From positions 12,886,193 to 12,950,192 of the forward strand of contig NC_091012.1 of assembly GCF_041146395.1 (NCBI RefSeq): DNA of 64,000 bases, in the 5' to 3' direction. Shown here piece by piece: positions 54,465 to 64,000 of the stretch. A program made the position numbers and the translations under genes. The notes under the pieces were generated by a model. It was not told the origin of the DNA, searched no databases, and saw only the letters and a list, made by a program, of their open reading frames with translations. The stretch's first letter is position 1. Every line of letters starts with the position of its first letter. The stretch is from Eulemur rufifrons (Eukaryota; Chordata; Mammalia; Primates; Lemuridae).

Positions 54465-57400
54465 TTTATATATCTCCAGATCAAGTATGATTGGAATGTT
54501 ATAAACATTGCATTAAATTTGTGTATCACTGTGGGTACTACTGACATCTGAAAAATTTTAAATCATCTGACCATTGAGCATGAATACATTTAAGAGTGTG
54601 CTTAATTTTGAGATATTTTTGTATTAGCCAGTTTATCTTTTGCTTTTGATTTCTAGGTCCACTTCATTTTTGCCAAAAAATATATATTGTATATTTTTAG
54701 GCTTCTTCCAGTTGATAAAACTTAAGTGTCCTAACAGCATTTGCCATGTCTGATTGAAACTATTGCGTATTCAGCTACTTTTCACTGAAGACCTCTGTAA
54801 ATGTCAGTCACATCTAACTGGTCTATAATGTTTTTCCCATTATCTGTTTCTTATCGATCATCTATCAAATTCTTGTGTTCATTATTCAAAGTGAGGTCTT
54901 GCAGTCTCCTATAATTAGTGTGTTGCTAGGTGTTTCTTGCAACACTTCTGTCCACACTTTTGTTCATATTTGCTTAATATATTTAGAAGCCCTGATGTAT
55001 ATAACATATATTTAAAAAATATATGATAAAATATGTGCATTGCATGTATATCATCTATGTGTATTCTGTGCTATAGATTTCTGTTAAATGACCCATTTTA
55101 TCATTATATTATAACAGTCTTTGTCTCTTCTGATGGTTTTTGACTTAAGGAGTACTTCCTTTAATTATGGCCAAAATATTATCCTCTAATTATTTACATA
55201 CATTTATTTTTACAATTACTTTCAACCAACTTGACTTTTCAGAGCTAAAGGAAGGCTTTCATAGGTGGCATATTGTAGGGTGCTGTTTGTTTCTTTATCC
55301 ATAAAGTCATCTTATTTTTCATTAGAGAGTTTAAACCACTTATATTTAAAGTAACTTCTAAAGAACATGAAGTTACCATTGAAAATTTTTAATTCTTTCC
55401 CCTGTGCCCTGTAGATACATTGTTCCTCATTGCCTGTCTTATTCTCTTTATTTTTGTTTCCTGGATTTTGAAGTGACATGCTTTGATTGCTTTCCCATTT
55501 GCTTTTGCATACCTTCTACAGGCATTCTGTTTGTGACCACATTAGTAATTGGAGACTACCTAAAAAAAATCTCTATGTTATAACAGTATATCTTAATCTC
55601 ATAACAGCTTCACTTCAAGTGAATAAAAAACCTACACATCTTAAAGTGCCACATGTTCTTATTAACGTCAAAAATTATACCTTTTATATTGTATACATGA
55701 GAACAGATATTTGCACATTTATGCTATCAGTTTTTTTTAATTCTATAGAATTATTATGAGGGCTTTTGAACCATCATGATCATATAGAATTCTATATCTG
55801 TTTATAGATTTATCTTTAACACAGAGCTTTATGTTTTTAAGTGTTTATAATGCTACTCAACATCATTTTATTTTTCATCACAGTGGACTCCCTTTACCTT
55901 TCTTGTGGCCTATTCCTGTGGTGATGAACACCATCGACTTTTGCTTAATTTGGAAAACCTTTAATTTTTCTCTTGTTTTTGAAACAATATTTCCCAGAGG
56001 AAGCCTTCTTAGTTGGTAGTATTTTTTTTATCACTCTGGAATTTAGAAAATTCTCAGCTGCCTTATTCTCCAAATAATCCTTCTGCCATTTTACCACTAT
56101 GTTCTTCTTCTAGGAATCTTTCTTAAATATATTGGTCCACCTGATTGTGTCCAATAAGTCCCATACTCCACCTTCAGTTGTGTCCCTTTTAAAATTTTGC
56201 TTCCATGACTCAATATTTATAAATGAAATGTCTTCAACTTTCTGATTCTTCTGCTTCATTAAGTGTGCTTCTGTGCTTCTCTAGTGAATTTTTCAACTCA
56301 GTTATTGTATTTTTCAGCTCTGCAATTTGTGTTGGCTTCTTGTTATAGTTTTTATGTCTGTTAATATCTCAGTTTCTTCAGGCATTATTTTGCAGATTTT
56401 GTTGTCTGTGTTTTGTTTTTGCTTGTAGGGGATGTTTCAGATGATTATTCTTATTGTTTTTCAGATACTGCAAATATCTCCATTTCTTAAGCATTGATTC
56501 CTGGAGATTATGTTTTTTGTTGCTGTGGGACAGGTTTTGTGAATCCTCTGCATTCCCTGAAATCTTGTGATAAGTTCAGTTAGTTAATTTTATCTTTGTT
56601 TTTACTTATACATTGTAGTTTTGTGTGACAATATTCAACTCTGCTCATTTTAACACAGTATGATTTACTATTCAAATAGGAATTAGTGATTTATCCATTG
56701 CTAAAATAATTCTCCATGTGTTTGCTTGCCTGTATGAGTAAAAATTATGTCTAGTTTGTTTCAAACTTACTTATTTGTTTTCTTGGTTTGTGGTCTATAA
56801 TTTTTGTAACTTGACTGGGTAAGTAGTCATAAAAATTGTAATTTCAGCAGCTCTTTATTGGTGAATGTATATTATATTTGTGTGAGAGAAATAATCATGT
56901 AAGGAGACATCAAGATGTCTAATGAGAATCAAGACTTGTCAGATCTTTCAAGTAGAACAGTTGAGAATTCAACAGAAAGGAGTGCAGGATGATTCCTGGT
57001 CAGCAGTGGACCATAGGGTCTGAAACAAGTGGAGTCCGGGACACTAACAGCAGGTGCTGAGCAGCTGAGAAGAGAGGAGGATAGAAGGTAGGAACTGGCC
57101 CAAACAAAATCACAGGACTTCTGGAGCCCAGGGAAAAAGTAAGGGATTTTGACCTCCCCCACCCAGGTGCCTCAGGCATGCAATAGGATGCATGTCTCTC
57201 ATCCAATGGGAGTGTGCTATGAGCAACAAGAGAGCCAGAATTATTGCACCTGGACACCCCCTCCTCTGCACCTGATACACTCCAAGTATCCCAGGAAGCA
57301 ATTTTGGCTTAAGGATCTCATAGATGTGTGACCACACTCACCCCATAGCAACTGCCAAAGCACCTTGCACTGAGAGATTAAGCCTGCCTTGGTCAATGGG

Positions 57401-58503
57401 TAGCACACTTCCAGCCAAAGCTGCACTGAGTGACTGAGCATGCCTTCAGCAATGGGGTGCAAACTACCAGCCAACCCTGCCTTGGAAAGTGTATCTGGTG
57501 CTGCAACTCAGAGAGGAGGAGGGTGGCCTGGCACTCTTCCTGAGAGTGTTACAGGAAGACCATGGCCCCTTCTCGCCACCATAGCTGATGCTGGAATTCT
57601 CTGTGCTGAGATGCCCAGCTCTCAGTGCTATGGGTGCTTTTTCACCTAGCTCAGCTTGTGATCTTCGCATTGACAGATACTTGGTGCATCTGTCTGCAGA
57701 CAGCACAGTCAACAGGATGAGAAGCATTGGGGAAGGGTCCCAGTTTCAAAATCAGTGAATGAATCACTGTGTCCATTCGGAGGGTGTGGAGGAGATAAGG
57801 AAAACACTGGTCTGTCAATGTTCCCCCTCCAAATCTCCCCTGGAAAACTGCCATATTGAATTTTGCTGAACCATGGAGAATTAATTTGCATAAGTACTGG
57901 TTCCCATGGTAACTAAATACATCTGGAGCCTCTGTCTGAATTAGAGCAGCTTCCCACAATACCACTCAATTTAATAGAGAGATCAGCCCGATCCAAAAGT
58001 TCCTTGAGGTACCAGTATTCCCCAATGGGAAGTGTCTGCCTGGTAGAGTGTAGAGAGAAGACACTTTAGTTGAATGTGGTCACTTCAGCCCCTTCTGGAC
58101 CCAGAGGCATGGAATGGACCTTTAACCCATACATATCTGTGACCAGGATTTGTGGATCTGGAGGACAGCATAATCCAACCTAACCTCACCCAGCCTAATT
58201 CCCCACCTGCCTCTTCTATGGTAGTAAATAAATGACTTACATGGAGGTTTCAGGGCCCCCATCCACCACCTGGGGCATTTTAGGGCTTTTCCTGAGGAAC
58301 TAGAGCTGGATTCAGGATACAAAAACAATAGTTTACCTTCTTCCTTCCTGCAAACACCACCTACTGACCAGGAGATAAACTCACATGCCTGTTACAACAT
58401 TTACTCTATCATAGAGGGTGTAGTTGATTCTCACTCGCAAGCACCAACTGACTCAGAAAATAAACTGTGCATATCATTATCAAAACAAAAGAAAATCCAA
58501 AAT

Positions 58504-58520
58504 AAAGAAGCAAAATCTGC
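58504..58520 (+). repeat. Left target-site duplication
   Basis: AAAGAAGCAAAATCTGC, matched in 16 of 17 bases by AAAGAAGCAAAGTCTGC at 59765-59781. It frames the twin-primed L1. Confidence 0.9.
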
Positions 58521-59020
58521 ATTTCACTAATGATTAGAGATGTTGAACATTTTTTCATATGTGTGTTAGCCATTCTTATATCTTCTTTCGAAAAATTTCT
58601 ATTCGTTTCCTTTGTCCACTTTTTGATAGGGTTGTTTGATTTTTTCTTACTGCTTTTCCTGAGTTCTAAATAGATTCTTGTTATGAGTCCTTTATCTGAT
58701 GTGCAGTATGTGAAAATTTTTCCCCATTCTGTAGGTTGTCTGTTTACTCTCGTGACTGTTTCCTTGGCTGTGCAGAAATTTTTAATTTAATCAGGTCCCA
58801 TTTATTTATTTTTGTTGTTGCTGTGATTGCCTTAGGGTGTCTTCCTCATAAATTCTTTGCCTAGGCCAATGTATGTAAGAGTCTTTCCTACATTTTCTTC
58901 TAGAATTCTAATAGTTTCACACCTAAGGTTTAAGTCCGTTATCCATCGTGATTTGATTTTTGTAAGAATGGCTAACAAACATATGAAAAAATGCTCAACA
59001 TCTCTAATAATCAGGGAAAT
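58521..59020. repeat. Imperfect inverted repeat across the L1 inversion
   Basis: The arm 58521-58577 (CACTAATGATTAGAGATGTT and on) is the reverse complement, with a few mismatches, of 58964-59020 (AAGAATGGCTAACAAACATA and on). A loop of about 386 bases separates them. It results from the duplicated ORF2 stretch at the twin-priming junction. Confidence 0.85.
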
Positions 59021-59764
59021 GCAAATCAAAACCACAACGAGATATCACTTAACTCCAGTGAGAATGGCCTTTATCAAAAAGTCCCAAAACAATACATGTT
59101 GGTGTGAATGTGGAGACACAGGAACACTCATACACTGCTGGTGGGACTGCAAACTAGTGCAACCCCTGTGGAAAGCAATATGGAGATACCTTAAACAGAT
59201 TCAAGTAGACCTACCATTCAATCCAGGGATCCCATTATTCGGCATCTACCCAAAAGAACAAAAGTCATTGTATAAAAAAGACACCTGCACCCGAATATTT
59301 ATAGCAGCATAATTCACAACTGCAAAGCTGTGAAAACAACCCAAAGGCCCACCAATTCATGAATGGATTAGTAAAATGTGGTATATGTATACCATAGAGT
59401 ATTACTCAGCTATAAGAAATAATGGTAATACAGAATCTCTTTTGTTCTCCTGGAGAGAGTTGGAACACATTCTATTAAGTGAAGTATCCCAAGAATGGAA
59501 AAATAAGCTTCACATGTACTCACCAGCAAATTGGTTTCCCTGATCATCATCTAAGTGTACATTTGGGAATAACACCAATTGGGTATCGGACAGAGGTGGG
59601 GGGCGGGGGGAGGGGATGGGTGTATACCTACATGATTAATGCGATGTGCACTCTCTGGGGAATCACACACTTGAAGCTCAAACTCAGGGGGCTGGGGGGG
59701 GGCATGGGCAATATAGATAACCTGAACTTTTGTACCTCCATAATAAATTGAAATAAAATAAAAA
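58521..59764 (+). mobile_element. Twin-primed (5'-inverted) L1 inside an older L1
   Basis: Between two 17-bp target duplications lies an L1 in two opposed parts. The first, 58521-58963, is minus-oriented ORF2 (read on the minus strand: [20 protein letters not shown]). The second, 58964-59764, is plus-oriented ORF2 C-terminus ([36 protein letters not shown]; frame 58857-59312) with 3'UTR and an A-rich tail (AAATAAAATAAAAAAAAG). This is the standard product of twin priming. About 57 bases of ORF2 occur in both parts, so the two arms form an inverted repeat. It is 5'-truncated and non-functional. Confidence 0.95.
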
Positions 59765-59781
59765 AAAGAAGCAAAGTCTGC
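59765..59781 (+). repeat. Right target-site duplication
   Basis: AAAGAAGCAAAGTCTGC copies the left duplication with one A/G change. The host L1 text continues directly with TCCAGATGGGAAGGAACCAG. Confidence 0.9.
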
Positions 59782-62700
59782 TCCAGATGGGAAGGAACCA
59801 GTGAATAGATTCTGGACGTATGAAGAATCAGAGTGAAGCATCACCCTCAAATGGGAACACCAGCTCCCTCGCAATGGGTACCAACCAAAAACAGAATATT
59901 GAAAGGACATATGAAGTATGTCAGACATTGATAGGAAGGAAGCTTCATGAAATTCAAGATAAAATGGAAACCCAACACAAAGAAACCAAAAAACTAGGCA
60001 AAAAAAGAGTGAAAAATTTACAAAAGAAATCTAATTGGTAAAGAAAAATCAAACAGAGTTTCTGGAAAGGAAAAATTCATTCAAGGAACTACCGATCACA
60101 GTGGAATGCCTTAAGAACAGGTTACATCAGGCAGAACAAAGAAACTCAGAACTTGAAGACAACACCTTTCAATTAAACAAGTCAATCACAGATATAGAGC
60201 AGAGAAACAAGAGGAATGAGCAAAGCCTATAAGACACATTGGATCATGTAAAGAGGCCTAAGATAGGAATCTTAGGGACTCCTGAGGGTGAAGAAGAAAA
60301 TAAACAAGGGTTGGATAAGTTGGGGGGAGGAATTGAGGAAAATTTTCCTGTCCTTGCTACAACTCTACATATGCAGGTACAAGAAGCTCACAGCACCCTT
60401 GGGAGATTCATCAAGAGACAAAAATATCACAGCACATTGTCATCAGACTGGCCAAAATAAACATGAAAGAGATACTCCTAAGAGCCATAAGGTGAAAGGA
60501 ACAGGTAACTTACAAAGGAAACCCCATTAGACTAACTGCAGATCTCTCAACTGGGACCTATAAATCAAAAGGGATTGGGGCTCTATTGGGTCTTCTCAAA
60601 CAGAATAATGCCCATCCTGGATGTTTGTGTTTTTGAAAATTAAGTTTCACTTGATGTGAAAATAAAGTCTTTCTCAAACATCCAAACACTGAGGGAATTC
60701 GTCAAGAAAAACCTTCCCTGAAGGGAGTACTCAGAACTTCATTATTCATAGATTAGCATGATAAACACTTAACAACATGAAATCACCCAAAAGCTAAGGT
60801 AGAAGTCCAGTGGCTTAAGAGATAAAACAAACCAACAACATTCAAGTCAACAGGCTGAACAGAAATCCAGCACATTAATCAAACCTTTCAATAAATGTGA
60901 ATGGTTTTAACTACCTAGTGAAGAGACATATGCTAGCTGAATACATAAATATACAGAAGGCAAGCATCTGCTATCTTCAGGAAACACATCTAACCCACAA
61001 GGACTCATCCAGACTGAAGCTCAAAGGACAACTTTCTGTGCTAATGGAAACACAAAGAAAGCTGGAGTAACAGTTCTCATATCAGATAACGTCATCTTCA
61101 AATCAACAAAAGTAATGAAAGAGAAAAATGGCCATTATATAGTGATAAAAGGAATAATTCTCCAAGAAGGTATAACAATCTAAGATATTTATTATGCACC
61201 AAATACAGGAGCACACAGATTCATACCCCAAAATCTACTTGACCTAAACAAGACCATAGATAATACAACCATAATGCCAGGGTCTTCAACACCCTGATGA
61301 CAGAACTATACAGCTCCTCCAAGCAGAAAATAAACAAAAAGACAAGGGACTTAAATAAAACTCCAGAACATATGGGCCTACCAGACAGTTACAGAACATT
61401 CTATCCAAAAAATACTTTCATCTCATCAGCTCAGAGGACATTCTCTAAGATTGATCATGTCTTAAGCCATAAAAAATATCCCCCCAAATTTAAAGAATAC
61501 AAATTATACCATACATTTTATCAGACCACACTAGAATAAAATTAGAAATCAACAACAATAGAAACACTTATCTCTACACAAAGTCATGAAGACTAAACAA
61601 CCTACTGCTGAATGATTGGCAGGTCAAGGAGGAAATTAAGATGCAGAAGAAAATATTCTTTCAACTAAATAATAATGGGACACAAGGTATCAAAATCTTT
61701 GAAAACAGCTACAGCACCCTGAGAGGAAAATTCATAGTCATAAATCCCTACATCCAAAAGACAGAAAGGTAACAAGTCAACAATCTAATGAATCAACTGA
61801 AAAAGGATGAGCAAACCAATCCCAAACTCAGCAGGAGAAAGAATATAGCCAAGATCACAACAGAACTAAATGAAATTGATAACCAAGGAACTATACAGAA
61901 GATTAATGAAGCAGAAAGTTGGTTTTTGAATAGATAAACAAAATTGACCTTCCTTTTATGAGATTAACCAGAAGCAGAAAAGATAGGACTCTAATAAGCT
62001 CAATTTGGAATGAAAAAGAGAAATTAAAACTGATTCCACAGAAATACAAAATATCACCTTTGAATATTCTAAAATTCTCTATGCACATAAACTTGAAAAC
62101 GTGGAGAAAATGGACAAATTCTTAGAAACACCCAGCCTCCCTAGGCTCATTCAGGATGATATACAATTCCTGAACAGACCAATATCAAGACCGGTATTGG
62201 AGCAGTAATAAATAACCTTTCTTAACAATAAAGTCCTGAACCACATTGTTTCCCACCTGAATTCTATCATACTTAAAAATAAGTACTGGAACCTATCCTG
62301 CAGAAATTATTATACAATATTGAGAAGGAAGAAATCCTCCCCAACACGTTTTACAAAGCCAACATTGCCTTGATACCAAAGCCAGAAAAGGACCGAACAA
62401 AAAGAAAAAAAATTACAGACAAATATTCTTTATGAATATGGATATAAAATTTCTCAATAAATTCCTAGAAAATGGAATTCACCTGATCTTCAAAAAATAA
62501 TCCATTATGATCAAGTGGGCTTCTTTCAAGAGATGCAGGCATGGTTGAACATATGCAAATCTATTAATCTAATTACATACATGAAAGGGAAATAAAAACA
62601 AAGACCATATGATACTCTTAAGATTCATAGAAAAAGCATTTGACAAAATTCAGCCCTCTTTTGTGTAAGAATGCTTAAGAAAATAGGCATTGAGGCAACT

Positions 62701-64000
62701 TACCTCAAAATGATAAAGCCCATATATGACAAACCCCCAGCCAATCTCATAGTGAACAGGGAAAAATTGAAAGCATTCCTGCTTAGAACCAGAAAATATT
62801 TCCCTCTCTTATAAGTTTTATTCAACATAGTACTGAATGTCTTAGCCAGAGCAATCAGGCAAGAGAAGGAAATAAAGGGCATCACAATCGGTGCAGAAGA
62901 GGTCAAACTATTGCTCTTTACAGATTACATGATCTTAGAAAACCCCAAAGATTCTGACAAGAAACTACTGGAGTTGAATAAGTTCAGCAGAGTCTCAGGT
63001 TACAAAATCAATAGGCTTCACATGGGCCAACAACTGTTTAACTGAGAACCCAATCAAAGACTCACACCTTTCATAATAGCAACAGAGTAAATGAAATACT
63101 TAGGAATATATCTAACTAAGGAGGTGGAGGACTTCTATAGGGAGAATTACAAAACACAGAGGAAGGAATCAGAAGAGGATACAAACATATGGAAAAGCAC
63201 ATCATGCTCATAGATAGGCAGTATCAACATGGTTAAAATGTCTATACTACCAAAAATAATCTATAGATTCAATACAATCCCTGTTAAAATATTAATATCA
63301 TTTTTATAGCTTGAGAAAAAGTAATTGTATGCTTCATATGGAACAGGAGAAGACCCCATATACAAAAAGCAACCTTAAGGAAAATGAACAAATTGGGAGG
63401 CATCCATTTACCAGACTTTAAGCTATAGTGCAAGGATATAGTAACCAAAACAGCATGGTACTATCACAAGAACAGGACACAGATCAATGGAAGAGATTTG
63501 AGAACCCAGACAGAAGACCATTTTCATATAGCCATGTGATAGCAGACAAGAACATACACTGGGGAAGGAATCCCTATTCAATAAATGGTCCAGTGAAAAT
63601 TGGATAGCCACATGTAGAAGACTGAAACAGGATCTGCACCTCTCCTCTCTCACAAAAATCAACTCACAGTGGATAAAAGACTTAAACCTATGTCGTGAAA
63701 CTGTAATAATCCTAGCAGAAAATGTTGAAAATACTCTTACAGACTTCAGCCTAGGCAAAGAATTTATGAGGAAGACCCCTAAAACTATGACAGAAACAAC
63801 AAAAATAAGTAAATGGGACCTGATCAGACTAGAAAGCTTCTGCACAGCCAATGAAAGTATAACTAGAGCAAATAGACAACCTAGAGAATGGAAGAAAATA
63901 TTTGCATGCTATATATCCAATAAATTGCTAATAACTAGAATTTATATATAACTCAGGAAAATCAGTAAGAAAAAAAATAAAACAACCCCATTAAAGGTGT

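Larger units (their letters stand above)
52640..56600 (-). mobile_element. Old L1 (L1ME/HAL1-like), host for younger insertions
   Basis: From left to right on the plus strand, antisense pieces of ORF2 appear (GATGTGAGGTGATATCTCAT, TTTTCAATCAAGCTATCCAC), continue after an Alu (CATTTGATGTTACATCTACT), continue between L1 inserts (GGCTATTTATTGTTCCAGTA) and after them (AACATTGCATTAAATTTGTG, TCTTGCAGTCTCCTATAATT). They end with an ORF1 coiled-coil-like antisense region near 56200-56420 (GTGAATTTTTCAACTCAGTT). It is highly diverged. Confidence 0.65.
56930..64000 (+). mobile_element. Long decayed L1 (5' region, ORF1, ORF2), cut by window end
   Basis: The 5' region (about 56930-58520) is G/C-richer with internal partial repeats (for example AGCCTGCCTTGGTCAATGGG and AGCATGCCTTCAGCAATGGG, each preceding similar CACACTTCCAGCCAAAGC text), as in L1 5'UTRs. 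After an insertion at 58521-59764, ORF1 follows (59820-60535): its coiled-coil core has LEDNTFQLNKSITDIEQRNK and is split by two frameshifts. ORF2 begins near 60870 (AATGTGAATGGTTTTAACTA; AGGAAACACATCTAACCCAC) and reaches reverse transcriptase (ATTCCTGCTTAGAACCAG, TGATCTTAGAAAACCCCAAA) and C-terminal segments (63766-63951, KWDLIRLESFCTANES). Stops and frameshifts are frequent. The 3' end lies beyond the window. The left border is approximate. Confidence 0.8.

Noticed and set aside
63423..63851. Minus-strand frame of 142 codons
   Set aside because: Antisense of the ORF2 C-terminal region of the long L1.

Overview
The window is nuclear DNA from a primate, most likely a strepsirrhine (lemur-type). 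The younger Alu copies (17348-17690, 22031-22384, 41665-42028, 53131-53460) share an extra A/T-rich block between the two monomers, which I know from lemur and loris genomes. Many L1 3' ends share one G/T-rich 3'UTR of strepsirrhine type. Nothing bacterial or plasmid-like is present: coding density is very low and most of the sequence is interspersed repeat.

Left part (about 5-21 kb, + strand): four split exons of a cyclin-Y-like gene (CCNYL1/CCNYL2 type) lie in correct order with splice-like borders. The expected start codon is CTG, the exon 2/3 junction is out of frame, and no cyclin-box exon was found. This looks like a decayed duplicate that kept its introns, not a retrocopy. A processed TAF10 pseudogene sits in its second intron (10.6-11.4 kb).

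Middle part (21-44 kb): a repeat field holding a minus-strand processed FOXK2 pseudogene (31.3-33.5 kb) with an LTR-like insert, an old L1 (33.5-38.5 kb) broken by a younger L1 end and by an unassigned minus-strand retrocopy-like segment, and a complete but dead Hsmar1-type mariner transposon (42.96-44.25 kb).

Right part (45-64 kb): a frameshifted olfactory receptor pseudogene (family 14-like), followed by the 5' exons of a KRAB zinc-finger gene: an ATG exon, a 127-nt KRAB-A exon and a 96-nt KRAB-B exon, joined in one open frame. No zinc-finger exon appears in the remaining 14.7 kb. That stretch is dominated by an old minus-strand L1 carrying one Alu and three younger L1 ends, and by a decayed long plus-strand L1 running off the window. 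The plus-strand L1 is interrupted by a 5'-inverted (twin-primed) L1 with a clear 17-bp target-site duplication.

The KRAB exons are the only segment that still looks intact enough to encode protein. The other recognised gene-like sequences are pseudogenes or transposon remnants, plus one unassigned retrocopy-like segment. The genes do not form a pathway; the region reads as a pericentromeric or gene-cluster-edge type of neighbourhood (KRAB-ZNF, olfactory receptor, duplicated cyclin-Y-like exons).
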